This document shows positions 16,549 through 24,437 of a stretch of DNA of 63,701 bases, in pieces (the stretch's first letter is position 1; the number at the start of each line of letters is the position of its first letter). Source of the DNA: an uncultured Christensenella sp. (lineage in GTDB: Bacteria; Bacillota; Clostridia; Christensenellales; UBA1750). The notes beneath the pieces are model-generated. The model worked only from the letters and a program-made list of their open reading frames with translations. It was not told where the DNA came from and ran no database searches. Where the stretch lies: assembly GCA_905193155.1 (NCBI GenBank), contig CAJJNQ010000012.1, positions 1 to 63,701 on the forward strand. Reading direction: 5' to 3'. The position numbers and the translations under genes were made by a program.

Positions 16549-17001
16549 TCAGGAAGAAATCCGCCCTCGACCGTTCTTGATCGCGGCAACAGCCATCTCA
16601 TCACAGCGGTTGTTGTACTGGTTATCACTGTGACCTTTGACCTTAATGAATCGCACCTGATGCTTGCGCACATGAATCAACAGCAGCTTCCACAAATCCT
16701 GATTTTCAACAGGCGATTTTGTCGAAGTTTTCCAGCCGTTTCGCTGCCATTTTTCAATCCAGTGCTTTTCAAACGCATTGACCAGATAACTGGAATCCGA
16801 ATACAAATTTACTACGCAGCTTTCCTTGAGCGCACTCAAACCTTGAATTGCCGCAAAAAGCTCCATACGGTTGTTGGTGGTTTCCGGTTGATAGCCGGAA
16901 AGCTCTTTTTTGTTTTCCTGATATATCAGCACAACACCCCAACCGCCCGGCCCGGGATTTCCGGAGCAAGCGCCATCCGTATAAATATCAATCTCTTTCA
17001 A
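16549..17001 (-). CDS. rnhA: Ribonuclease HI
   Basis: RNase HI degrades the RNA strand of RNA-DNA hybrids. The catalytic carboxylates are in place: Asp in IYTDGACSGNPGPGGWG near residue 7, Glu in NNRMELFAAI near 47, Asp in LYSDSSYLV near 68, and Asp in the final block NNRCDEMA. The KVKGHSDNQ block carries the conserved histidine. At 150 residues it is a normal single-domain enzyme. It starts 11 bases after the proC stop, so proC and rnhA are probably co-transcribed. Confidence 0.96.
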   Translation of the reverse strand: MKEIDIYTDGACSGNPGPGGWGVVLIYQENKKELSGYQPETTNNRMELFAAIQGLSALKESCVVNLYSDSSYLVNAFEKHWIEKWQRNGWKTSTKSPVENQDLWKLLLIHVRKHQVRFIKVKGHSDNQYNNRCDEMAVAAIKNGRGRISS

Positions 17002-17012
17002 CGGTAAACTCC

Positions 17013-17792
17013 TTAGCGTCCAGCCATTTTATCCGCTTTTTCTGCACAGGCGCGTACAGCGGCTTCCAGCGCAGAACGCAATCCCTTTTCTTCCAACACG
17101 CACACAGCATCGATGGTCGTTCCGCCCGGCGAGCAAACCATATCGCGCAATTCCGCCGGATGCTTGCCCGTCTCCATCACCATTTTTGCAGAACCCAAAA
17201 CCGTCTGCGCAGCCAGTTCGAGCGCGGCTGTACGAGTCAAACCTTCACGAACGCCCGCATCCGCCATCGCTTCAATGACCATGAATACATACGCCGGACC
17301 GCTGCCGCTGACCGCCGTCACTGCAGCCATCAGGTGTTCCTCAACCACTACTGCACGGCCAACCGACTGAAATACATGCTCGATGCAGGCAAACTCTTCT
17401 TCTGTGAAGGTGCTCTCCTTTGCAATGGCAGCCATACCGGCGCCAACCATCGCGGGCGTGTTGGGCATAATGCGACAAATGCGAGATCCCGGCAGAAGTT
17501 CGGTAAGCTGCGCAACCGTCCAGCCTGCCGCAATGGACGCAACCGCTTTGCCTGCAAGTGCCTTTTTCAGAGGCTCAACAGCCTTTTTCAGCACCTGCGG
17601 TTTAACCGCCAACAGCACAATATCCGCCCAAGCGCAAAGCTTCTCCGCATCGTCAAAGCCCTTCGCGCCCATCTTCTCCTCCGCATTGCGAACAGCTTGC
17701 GGATTGATATCGAAGCAGCCTTTCTCCATATCGCCAATGCCGCGCAGAATCGCGCTGGCCATATTCCCAGCCCCAATAAAGCCGATTTTCAT
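17013..17792 (-). CDS. proC: Pyrroline-5-carboxylate reductase
   Basis: ProC makes proline from pyrroline-5-carboxylate using NAD(P)H. The N-terminal nucleotide-binding motif is IGFIGAGNMASAI. The dimerisation and active region includes SGSGPAYVFMVIEAMADAGV and the C-terminal SPGGTTIDAV. Length is 259 residues. The proline pathway is split here: proA is at 25040-26299 and proB is not in the window. tRNA-Trp lies just upstream with its own terminator. Confidence 0.96.
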   Translation of the reverse strand: MKIGFIGAGNMASAILRGIGDMEKGCFDINPQAVRNAEEKMGAKGFDDAEKLCAWADIVLLAVKPQVLKKAVEPLKKALAGKAVASIAAGWTVAQLTELLPGSRICRIMPNTPAMVGAGMAAIAKESTFTEEEFACIEHVFQSVGRAVVVEEHLMAAVTAVSGSGPAYVFMVIEAMADAGVREGLTRTAALELAAQTVLGSAKMVMETGKHPAELRDMVCSPGGTTIDAVCVLEEKGLRSALEAAVRACAEKADKMAGR

Positions 17793-17818
17793 AACCGAAC
17801 CTCCTTTTGGATAAACAA

Positions 17819-17852
17819 AAATCCGAACACCAGCTACGACCGATGTTCGGAT
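17819..17852 (-). terminator. Terminator of tRNA-Trp
   Basis: The stem AATCCGAACA (17820-17829) pairs with TGTTCGGATT (17843-17852). On the minus strand a T-run follows the stem. It lies between the tRNA and proC. Confidence 0.75.
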
Positions 17853-17857
17853 TCATT

Positions 17858-17932
17858 TGGCAGGGGAGACGCGACTCGAACACGCAACACACGGTTTTGG
17901 AGACCGTTGCTCTACCATTGAACTACTCCCCT
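17858..17932 (-). tRNA. trnW: tRNA-Trp (anticodon CCA)
   Basis: On the minus strand the acceptor arms AGGGGAG and CTCCCCT pair. The D-loop carries TTCAATGGTAGAGC, the anticodon loop is CTCCAAA with anticodon CCA, and the T-loop is GTTCGAGTC. The discriminator base is G and the CCA end is encoded (17858-17860). Confidence 0.95.
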
Positions 17933-17999
17933 ATGCTGCCAGGCCGTTCTGCTTGGCACATATATGATTATATAACAGAAGGTTTATAAAGTCAACCAC

Positions 18000-18025
18000 C
18001 TACGAAAGATTTTATGAAGAAAAAT
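18000..18025. repeat. Left direct repeat flanking IS copy B
   Basis: This 26-base sequence matches 18436-18461 at 24 positions and directly abuts the left IS tip. Confidence 0.75.
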
Positions 18026-18435
18026 TGTAGGAGTACAATACATCTCGGACAGTCAAAGAAAAAAGAATGAGAGATAGAGTCTCATGTGCTAAAGTTGAGT
18101 TACCACACCGCAACTTGGCGAAAGGAGACCCTATCTCTCATGAACAAGAGTATAACACAGGACATGGCATACAAGAGCCGGTCGTACATCTACTTCTGGA
18201 AGCAGCGCTGGGATGGAAGTGCGGCATCCCTTGTCTGTCAGTCCAGGCGGCAAAGTCGAGCGCGGCCATCGCGAGGACCGGAAACGCTTCTATTCCTGCC
18301 ATACCTTCTATTTACTGGACGATTTCGCAAAGCAGCTTGCCGTCCACAATCGCCGTTCCAACAACCTGCCCATGAGGCCTCTTCACTGGCTTTCTCCCAA
18401 TGAGTTCACTGTCCAATTTGTTTGACAATCCTATA
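18026..18435 (+). mobile_element. Internally deleted insertion sequence, copy B (shortest)
   Basis: This is a 410-base relative of copies A and C with the same ends: TGTAGGAGTACAATAC on the left and, on the other strand, TATAGGATTGTCAAAC on the right. Two internal segments are missing compared with copy C, one early in the transposase gene (at TACAAGAG) and one from the GGCGGC motif to the integrase tail. Short shared bases (TAC, GGC) sit at both junctions. It lies between tRNA-Trp and mntP. Confidence 0.85.
18140..18425 (+). pseudogene. Doubly deleted transposase gene, copy B
   Basis: The start MNKSITQDMAY is followed directly by KSRSYIYFWKQRWDGS, so part of the helix-turn-helix region is lost. 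After CQSRR the reading passes into another frame of the integrase tail, whose correct frame (GKVERGHREDRKRF to QFV) ends at 18425. No functional transposase can be made. Confidence 0.85.
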
Positions 18436-18461
18436 CTACGGAAGAATTTATGAAGAAAAAT
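18436..18461. repeat. Right direct repeat flanking IS copy B
   Basis: This is the partner of 18000-18025, with 24 of 26 bases identical, and directly abuts the right IS tip. Its last six bases form the T-run, on the minus strand, of the mntP terminator. Confidence 0.75.
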
Positions 18462-18493
18462 GCCATGCGGCCACTAGGCTGCATGGCATTTTT
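18456..18493 (-). terminator. Terminator of mntP
   Basis: AAATGCCATGC and GCATGGCATTT form a long stem with a T-rich tail on the minus strand. It overlaps the right direct repeat of IS copy B. Confidence 0.75.
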
Positions 18494-18494
18494 A

Positions 18495-19061
18495 TCAACC
18501 GAAAATTCCAAGATGCTCCAGAAGAATTTTTACACCGATTAGGATCAGCACAATACCGCCCACGATGCCGGCGCCCTTCTGACACTTCTCCCCCATCTTC
18601 TTCCCCATCATGACACCAACTGCCGAAAGCGAGAAGGTAATCAAGCCAATCAACGTGGAACAGTACCAAATATTCGCGCCGATCAACGCAAGGCTGACGC
18701 CAACCGCCAGTGCGTCAATGCTGGTGGCGATCGCCAGTATGAAGAGCTTCCCTGTCGCCGTAGGATCAACGTATTCTTCCTTTTCGTTCGGCCGGATGGA
18801 CTCAATCAGCATCTTGCCGCCGATAATTGCGAGCAGGCCAAAGGCAATCCAATGATCAAAGCTCTCGATATAGGAGCTGACCTGGCTGCCTGCCCAGTAA
18901 CCCAACACAGGCATCAAAAACTGAAATCCGCCAAAGAAAAGCCCTACCTTTGCCGCATGGCGAAAGCGCAGGTCTTTCAGCGAAATACCTGTTGCGATGG
19001 AAACAGCGAATGCGTCCATTGACAAGGAAATACCCAGCAGAATGATCTCGATCAGACTCAT
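18495..19061 (-). CDS. mntP: Manganese efflux pump MntP
   Basis: MntP exports Mn2+ across the inner membrane. The product has about 189 residues with six hydrophobic helices. The paired family motifs are visible: LGISLSMDAFAVSIATG in helix 1 and IATSIDALAVGVSLA in helix 4, each with the conserved Asp. The start at 19061 follows AGGGGGAT. A promoter lies at 19107-19135. The leader is only about 40 bases, too short for a yybP-ykoY manganese riboswitch. Confidence 0.92.
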   Translation of the reverse strand: MSLIEIILLGISLSMDAFAVSIATGISLKDLRFRHAAKVGLFFGGFQFLMPVLGYWAGSQVSSYIESFDHWIAFGLLAIIGGKMLIESIRPNEKEEYVDPTATGKLFILAIATSIDALAVGVSLALIGANIWYCSTLIGLITFSLSAVGVMMGKKMGEKCQKGAGIVGGIVLILIGVKILLEHLGIFG

Positions 19062-19106
19062 AACGACCCTATCCCCCTGATGACTTTTCAACACGGTTTA
19101 AGGGGT

Positions 19107-19135
19107 ATTATACCATCCGAACAACCGGAACGCAA
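19107..19135 (-). promoter_or_regulatory. mntP promoter
   Basis: On the minus strand TTGCGT (19135-19130) and TATAAT (19112-19107) are separated by 17 bases. It gives mntP its own transcript, separate from spoIIAA-spoIIAB. Confidence 0.7.
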
Positions 19136-19161
19136 GATTTTTAGGATGATATAACTTATTC

Positions 19162-19611
19162 CTACGCATTTCCCGCATCCTCTTCCGCTGCGAGCTGTTT
19201 GATCATTTTCACGGTTGTTCCATGTCCAGGTGTCGAGTAGACTTCTACAGTATCCATAAAGGTTTCCATCACAGTAAATCCCATGCCGGATCGCTCCATC
19301 TCCGGGCAAGAGGTGTAGAGCGGTTCCCTGGCCTTTGCAATGTCGGCAATGCCAACGCCGCAATCCACAATTTCCAACCAAACGGAACGGTTCTCATGGA
19401 TTTCCGCTGCAAGACGAACCATTCCCTCTGCCCCTCGATAGCCATGCACAATGGCGTTGGTCACTGCTTCCGATACCGCTGTGCGGATATCCTCCATCTC
19501 TTCCATCGTCGGATTCAACGGCAGCAGAAAGGCTCCCATCGCGATGCGCGCGAAAGCTTCGTTTTCCGACTTTGCAGTAAAATCGATTCGCATTTCATTG
19601 ATCTTTTCCAT
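19162..19611 (-). CDS. spoIIAB: Anti-sigma F factor / kinase SpoIIAB
   Basis: SpoIIAB binds and inhibits sigma F in the predivisional cell and phosphorylates SpoIIAA. The 149 residues carry the GHKL fold: the N-box DIRTAVSEAVTNAIVHGY near residue 42, the G1 box VDCGVGIADI near 83, and the G2 box ERSGMGFTVMETFMD near 105. These blocks resemble SpoIIAB more than RsbW. It follows spoIIAA by 20 bases. The usual third gene, sigF, is not downstream: the next gene is mntP with its own promoter. Confidence 0.9.
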   Translation of the reverse strand: MEKINEMRIDFTAKSENEAFARIAMGAFLLPLNPTMEEMEDIRTAVSEAVTNAIVHGYRGAEGMVRLAAEIHENRSVWLEIVDCGVGIADIAKAREPLYTSCPEMERSGMGFTVMETFMDTVEVYSTPGHGTTVKMIKQLAAEEDAGNA

Positions 19612-19631
19612 GATGCTTTCCTTTCTGCTCT

Positions 19632-19931
19632 TTACTTTCTGCCGACAATCTGATAGAGCCCGGATAGCTGAAAAATACGATCTACCCGAGGGCTTGGATT
19701 GCTGATGACCAACGTGCCTCCGCGTTTTTGCAGTGTTTTATACCTTCCAATGACGACGCCTATACCGGAACTATCCATGAAGGAAAGGTTGCTGACATCC
19801 AGCACCATATGCCGAATCTGTGGATTTTGAATCGCAGTTTCCAGTTCTGTCCGAACAGCTTGTGCCGAATGTTGATCCAGCTCTCCTTCCAGAAAAGATG
19901 TAACGGTATCCCCCTTTGTCACCTGTCGCAT
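19632..19931 (-). CDS. spoIIAA: Anti-anti-sigma factor SpoIIAA
   Basis: SpoIIAA is a STAS protein that frees sigma F from SpoIIAB when dephosphorylated. The 99 residues include the phosphorylation-site motif FMDSSGIGVVIGRY near residue 55. The ATG at 19931 (MRQVTKG) is preferred because GTGAGGCGG lies just upstream; longer in-frame starts have no ribosome site. A sigma-H-like promoter precedes it, as in Bacillus. The divergent PBP gene starts 161 bases away. Confidence 0.88.
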   Translation of the reverse strand: MRQVTKGDTVTSFLEGELDQHSAQAVRTELETAIQNPQIRHMVLDVSNLSFMDSSGIGVVIGRYKTLQKRGGTLVISNPSPRVDRIFQLSGLYQIVGRK

Positions 19932-19972
19932 GATTGCCGCCTCACTTCCATTTTTGATCATCCTTACAAAGA

Positions 19973-20002
19973 TAATTCTCATCCCGCTTTCTTTTTTCCT
20001 TG
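19973..20002 (-). promoter_or_regulatory. Possible sigma-H-type promoter of spoIIAA
   Basis: On the minus strand CAAGGAAAA (20002-19994) and TGAGAATTA (19981-19973) are 12 bases apart. The sigma-H consensus is RNAGGAWWW, 11-12 bases, RNNGAATWW. The first base of each box deviates. The Bacillus spoIIA operon is known to use sigma-H, which makes the match credible. Confidence 0.4.
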
Positions 20003-20091
20003 TAATAAAATAGGAAGTTATGTCTATGACAAAAGGAATGTTTTTCTGCACAAACGGCAAAACTACAATCCGCAAGGGAGGATTTAAGGCG

Positions 20092-22413
20092 ATGAAGCAT
20101 AAAATCTGGAAAAAAATGCTCTTAGGTACTTTGTTTACGATATTGGGGCTTTCCGGGCTTTTTTTCGGTGCGTTTTTCATACTGGTGACGACCGACGCAA
20201 TGACCTCCGTTGACTCCGAAAAGCTCGAACACTATTCGCTGACAACCTATGTATACGATCGGAACAACGAAGTCGTCGGCAGTCTGCACGGAGCAGAAGA
20301 CCGCACTTATGTCTCCATCGACTCCATTCCTCTTCAAGTACGCCAAGCTTTTATCGCAGCTGAAGACATTCGTTTTTATCAGCATCACGGAATTGATCCG
20401 ATCCGCATGGTGGGTGCAGCAGCAGCAAACCTACGCAGCCGTTCTCTATCGCAAGGCGCCAGCACCATTACGCAGCAGCTTGTAAAGAATACGCATCTCT
20501 CTTCCAAAAAATCTTTTTCCAGAAAATTTGAAGAAATCATCCTCGCCTTGAAGGTGGAGCGTGAATATACCAAAAACCAGATATTGGAGATGTATCTAAA
20601 CAATGTCTACTTCGGCAACGGTGCATATGGCATCGAGACAGCAGCCAACAAATACTTTGGAAAGAGCGCTTCTGACCTCTCCCTCGTCGAGTCCGCCGCA
20701 CTTGCTGCAACGCTCAAAGCACCATCCAACTACGCCCCTCATATCCAACCGGAAAACAATCAAAAGAGACGCAACCAGATTCTCGCAACAATGGAAGAAC
20801 AGGGCTATATCTCTATACATAACGCCTATGAAGCTCAACATGAAACACTAACGTTGACCGTACAAGAGACGGAATCCGCTCAGGGGAGCTGGTATCTCGA
20901 CGCTGTACTCCAAGAAGCGACGAAGCTTCTGAACCTGGAAACAGAGGAATTGGCTCAGCTGGGGCTGCATATCTACACAGGGCAGGACACAGCGCTGCAA
21001 AATAGATGTGACGAGCTTTTTGCGGATAAAGCACTTTTTCCCGAAGATGCTCCCGACGGTGTCAAATGCCAAGGCGCTTTGGTTATCATGGATAGCGCCA
21101 CCGGTGAAATACTCGCCATGGAAGGCGGACGTGAATATACTGTGCGCATGGGCTTTAACCGTGCCCTAAACGCACGCCGCCAACCGGGTTCTGTGCTAAA
21201 ACCATTGGCCGTTTATGCTCCGGCCTTAGAGCGGCATCTCTCTACACCGGCAAGAATCTTCGACGATCGTCCGACCGATTTCGGTCAGTATTCTCCCAAG
21301 AATTATGGTGGGAAATACTATGGCCTCGTCACCATGCGTTCCGCAGTTGCTCAGTCGCTTAATATTCCCTCTGTTCAAATGCTTTCCGAAATGGGCGGAT
21401 TCACCGGATATGAAAGTCTCCTTCGCTTTCAATTGGAGCCGGATCCCAGCGACACAGGTCTTTCGCTCGCTGTAGGTTCCATGAACGAAGGGGTTCGTCC
21501 CATACAGCTTTGCGCCGCCTACGCCAGTCTTTCCAGCGGAGGAATTTATCATCCCCCTGTTCTGATACGTCGAATCGAGGACCGTGACGGGCATTCACTC
21601 TATGAAACTCCTGCTTCTGAAAAAAGGGTACTGGATTCCTCCGTTTCCTATGTGCTGACAAGCCTGCTGCAATCCGTTGCAGCACGCGGCACAGGCAAGG
21701 CTCTTGCCGAATTGGGAATCCCCATTGCCGCCAAGACCGGCACGGTTGGTTATGATGAAACGCATCACCGCGATGCCTGGTCGGCTGCGTATACGCCGCA
21801 GATTGCCGCGGTATGCTGGGTAGGCTTTGACCAGACGGACAGCCTGCACGCGCTTTCTTCCTCTGTCACAGGCGGTAAACATCCAACACAGCTGCTTTTG
21901 AAGCTCTTTCAATCCTTAAATCTTTCGGATGATGCTTTCCCCCAGCCTGATGAAGGTGTGGTTTGGAAAGCTTTAGATGCAAATTCGCTCCAAAGTCAGA
22001 ATGGCCCGTTGCTGGCCGGGCCTTACACGCCGCCGAAGGACGTGATTTACGAAGTCTTTTTATCCGGCACAGAACCTATACAGCAGACCGAAAACGTGAT
22101 GATTCCGCAAGCTCCCGGCGATCTCCATGTAACAACGGATGACCATGGAATGCCTCTGATTTCCTTCACAGTACAGGACAATAACGTTCTTTACCACATC
22201 TATCGAAAGCACTGGGGCTTTGCAATCGAACTGGATGCTGTAATGGGAACAATAGGTGAGAAAATCTATTTTACCGATCTTTCGGCGCAGAAGTTGATGA
22301 GTTACGAATACTATATTCTTCCTGAACAGGCTGCTACCGGTGTATATGGTACTCCATCGAAATCGTTTTTCTTCACCGTTCCGCTCTTCTCTTCCCTCTT
22401 TCCTCGAGAATAA
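20092..22413 (+). CDS. Class A penicillin-binding protein (PBP1A type)
   Basis: This bifunctional enzyme polymerises and cross-links peptidoglycan outside the membrane. One N-terminal membrane anchor (about residues 8-32) is followed by the transglycosylase domain with catalytic Glu91 in AAEDIRFYQHHG. The transpeptidase domain has Ser367 in GSVLK, SLN in AVAQSLNIPS, and KTGT at 548. About 150 further residues follow and may form a fibronectin-like tail. The ATG at 20092 follows GGGAGGAT. Length is 773 residues. It is divergent from spoIIAA, though no specific sporulation role is shown. Confidence 0.93.
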   Translation: MKHKIWKKMLLGTLFTILGLSGLFFGAFFILVTTDAMTSVDSEKLEHYSLTTYVYDRNNEVVGSLHGAEDRTYVSIDSIPLQVRQAFIAAEDIRFYQHHGIDPIRMVGAAAANLRSRSLSQGASTITQQLVKNTHLSSKKSFSRKFEEIILALKVEREYTKNQILEMYLNNVYFGNGAYGIETAANKYFGKSASDLSLVESAALAATLKAPSNYAPHIQPENNQKRRNQILATMEEQGYISIHNAYEAQHETLTLTVQETESAQGSWYLDAVLQEATKLLNLETEELAQLGLHIYTGQDTALQNRCDELFADKALFPEDAPDGVKCQGALVIMDSATGEILAMEGGREYTVRMGFNRALNARRQPGSVLKPLAVYAPALERHLSTPARIFDDRPTDFGQYSPKNYGGKYYGLVTMRSAVAQSLNIPSVQMLSEMGGFTGYESLLRFQLEPDPSDTGLSLAVGSMNEGVRPIQLCAAYASLSSGGIYHPPVLIRRIEDRDGHSLYETPASEKRVLDSSVSYVLTSLLQSVAARGTGKALAELGIPIAAKTGTVGYDETHHRDAWSAAYTPQIAAVCWVGFDQTDSLHALSSSVTGGKHPTQLLLKLFQSLNLSDDAFPQPDEGVVWKALDANSLQSQNGPLLAGPYTPPKDVIYEVFLSGTEPIQQTENVMIPQAPGDLHVTTDDHGMPLISFTVQDNNVLYHIYRKHWGFAIELDAVMGTIGEKIYFTDLSAQKLMSYEYYILPEQAATGVYGTPSKSFFFTVPLFSSLFPRE

Positions 22414-22415
22414 GC

Positions 22416-22463
22416 AAACCCCGTCTCTTCCGATGCAAATGCCTAAAGAGACGGGTTTTATTT
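22416..22463. terminator. Bidirectional terminator after the PBP gene
   Basis: AAACCCCGTCTCTT (22416-22429) pairs with AAGAGACGGGTTTT (22446-22459), with one bulge, followed by ATTTTATT. The next minus-strand gene ends at 22463. Confidence 0.75.
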
Positions 22464-22849
22464 TATTCAAATCCGTAAGGCGGAACAAATTTACTTTGGG
22501 TATATAATACTCCTTCGCTTAGAAGCTCATATCGTTTGGGCGTGGGAAAGGGCATTTCCTCGTCGTATTCCAAGCAATTTTTGAAGAGGATTTCCATCAG
22601 TGTTTTCAGGCTTTCAACATCACTTTTTTCTACTGAAAAGCCGTATTCCTTCAATAGATCCATCACACAGCATATCGCGGGCAACCCATTATTGTTGCAG
22701 CGATCAAGCCGAAAGAGTTCTTCAGGCTTGCAAAGGATTTGCAGACAAGGATCCCAAAGTCTCCAGGAACAAAGATCTGCCCGGTGAAAAAGAACTTCCC
22801 TTTTCAGCTGTGAAACCACCTGAGCCGCAGATCGCATGCGATAATCCAT
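22463..22849 (-). CDS. Hypothetical protein
   Basis: The 128-residue product is soluble and mixed alpha/beta in texture, with five cysteines (LCSW, PCLQILC, RCNNN, AICCV) and an acidic stretch YDEEMPF near residue 97. I do not recognise it. On the minus strand a TATAAT overlaps the first possible ATG (22849), with TTGGGT 16 bases upstream inside a hairpin, so the true start may be the ATG at 22837. It is the only frame in this interval that runs between the two neighbouring terminators. Confidence 0.5.
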   Translation of the reverse strand: MDYRMRSAAQVVSQLKREVLFHRADLCSWRLWDPCLQILCKPEELFRLDRCNNNGLPAICCVMDLLKEYGFSVEKSDVESLKTLMEILFKNCLEYDEEMPFPTPKRYELLSEGVLYTQSKFVPPYGFE

Positions 22850-22855
22850 TATACA

Positions 22856-22892
22856 GAAAGGGCAGTCGGACCCAATATCCGACTGCCCTTTT
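22856..22892. terminator. Terminator of the SH3 exoprotein gene
   Basis: AAAGGGCAGTCGGA (22857-22870) pairs with TCCGACTGCCCTTT (22878-22891). The tail is TTTCTG on the minus strand and TTTTCG on the plus strand. Confidence 0.7.
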
Positions 22893-22900
22893 CGCCATTC

Positions 22901-23824
22901 TTAACGGGAAAGATAACGCGCAGAGACGTAGCGCAGATTGCCCTTGTAGTCAATCACAGCCCATCCATCCTGAATATTGTAGACATGAACCTTTGCGTTG
23001 CGGCGCAATGTGCCTACCTTCGTGCTGCGGGCACTGTCGCTCTTGCGAACATTCAGCGTACGGCAAGTCACGTAATAGGTGGTGTAATCCTTGCTGCTAT
23101 CATCGTAATACCCTGTCCAACCGTTGGTATTATCAGAGCCGCTGGAAGTGTTATCTTTAAAGGTGCCGTCCCAAACGCCGCTGCTGCCGGTATTGCTGCC
23201 GGACCCGGGATTGTAGTATCCGTTTTCGCCGGTGTTGACCACCTGCGTGATGATGCGGTCAAGCATATCCACCACAGTAATCTTGACGGACTTGATGTAC
23301 TCGGGACGAATATCCAGAGAAACCGTCATGTTCGCACCGTAGACTTTCACTGTACCGGTGGTGTAGCTGTTGTCCTGATTTCCGCCATTGACATTTTTAT
23401 AACCGTCAATGCGAATGGTCTTCACGCCCACACCGCCGCGGCCGGAAGCCGTAACCGTCTTCTGGAAGTGATCAGTCTGGTCGACATTGTAATAAATAGC
23501 CGGCTGACTAAGATCAACAGTAGAGGTTCCGCTGGTGAAGTTGCGGTTATCCACCGTCACCATGCAATAAATGTAGTTATAGTTGTTCAGGTCCTTCATG
23601 TCAATCTTCTGACTCGATCCGGTGTATTCTTTATTGTTGACATAAATCTTGTACGCAGAAGCGCCCTTGATCGTATCCACCGTAACGGTCAAACCGGTGC
23701 TGTCGATCTTCGTGGAGAAGGTCGGCGTATAGGTCGTGACGACTGCCGCACTCACGCCGATCACCTGTGCCAGCATCAGAACCAGCACAACCAGCGCGGA
23801 AGCGATTTTTACGGATCTTTTCAT
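22901..23824 (-). CDS. Secreted protein with C-terminal bacterial SH3 domain
   Basis: The 307 residues start with a signal peptide (MKRSVKIASALVV, cleavage probably after VSA near residue 27). Two beta-rich segments follow, then a Gly/Ser/Asn-rich linker near 200-245. The last 60 residues form a bacterial SH3 domain: CRTLNVRKSDSARSTKVGTL and WAVIDYKGNLRYVSARYL. Such domains bind cell-wall peptides. The product is probably attached to or acts at the wall. No catalytic domain is seen. Confidence 0.85.
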   Translation of the reverse strand: MKRSVKIASALVVLVLMLAQVIGVSAAVVTTYTPTFSTKIDSTGLTVTVDTIKGASAYKIYVNNKEYTGSSQKIDMKDLNNYNYIYCMVTVDNRNFTSGTSTVDLSQPAIYYNVDQTDHFQKTVTASGRGGVGVKTIRIDGYKNVNGGNQDNSYTTGTVKVYGANMTVSLDIRPEYIKSVKITVVDMLDRIITQVVNTGENGYYNPGSGSNTGSSGVWDGTFKDNTSSGSDNTNGWTGYYDDSSKDYTTYYVTCRTLNVRKSDSARSTKVGTLRRNAKVHVYNIQDGWAVIDYKGNLRYVSARYLSR

Positions 23825-23900
23825 TGCAATTCCTCCCTACCTTTGCTAGTAACACCATTTTACCCCATTCTGCGGGGAAATACAAGGCAATTTTCAAAGA

Positions 23901-24437
23901 TTACGGAACATCAATGATCGAAGTGGTTCCCTGCGTTTTGACGACAGCTTTCCCATCGACAACCTCATCCGCCTCATCGTACATGGCGCGTACAACCCAA
24001 ACGCGATCCTCGTTGACGTAGCCGTAAAGGCCGTTGGTTGCCAACGCAGGCGCATACCCTTCGCTGAACTCACCGATGCGCTCAATGCCGTAAGAAAGCG
24101 TCGTGCCATCCACATATTGCGACGTCGCCACGCTGGAGGACAACATACTCATCGACCCGCTGTCCTGCAAAGCATAGGTTGCCGTGACTTGATCCTTCTG
24201 AGCCCGCGGAGATGCGATGTTCCCTGTGCGCATCTGCGATTGAAGCAAAATACTGCCCGAAATCACCATGACCGCTGCACAGGCTGCCGCACACCAGGCT
24301 GCCGCCCGCGGCACGCGCGGCTTATGGCGAACATGTATGGAGCACGCTCCCTGGTGAATGCGCTTGACCATGCGTTCATCCACCGTCAAGTCGCGTAACT
24401 GGTCGTCCGCAATCTCTTTGAATTGCTCAAGCTTCAT
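23901..24437 (-). CDS. Membrane-anchored probable anti-sigma factor with WG-like repeat
   Basis: The 178 residues have a soluble N-terminal part (about 1-45), one transmembrane helix (about 46-66), and an outer part ending in a short WG-type repeat (GYAPALATNGLYGYVNEDRVW). The gene overlaps the sigma factor gene upstream by 11 bases, the usual arrangement for an ECF sigma factor and its anti-sigma factor. No zinc anti-sigma motif is visible, so the anti-sigma role rests on context and topology. The stimulus is unknown. Confidence 0.7.
   Translation of the reverse strand: MKLEQFKEIADDQLRDLTVDERMVKRIHQGACSIHVRHKPRVPRAAAWCAAACAAVMVISGSILLQSQMRTGNIASPRAQKDQVTATYALQDSGSMSMLSSSVATSQYVDGTTLSYGIERIGEFSEGYAPALATNGLYGYVNEDRVWVVRAMYDEADEVVDGKAVVKTQGTTSIIDVP

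Noticed and set aside
14449..17932. Operon joining lexA, the recombinase, rnhA and proC
   Set aside because: A bidirectional terminator at 15377-15406 separates lexA from the recombinase, and lexA has its own promoter.
19062..19106. Possible manganese riboswitch upstream of mntP
   Set aside because: The promoter is only about 45 bases from the start codon, too short for a yybP-ykoY riboswitch.
22848..22876. Promoter of the 128-residue hypothetical gene
   Set aside because: The TATAAT overlaps the first ATG and its -35 sits in the loop of a terminator. It may be real for the shorter start but was too doubtful to list separately.
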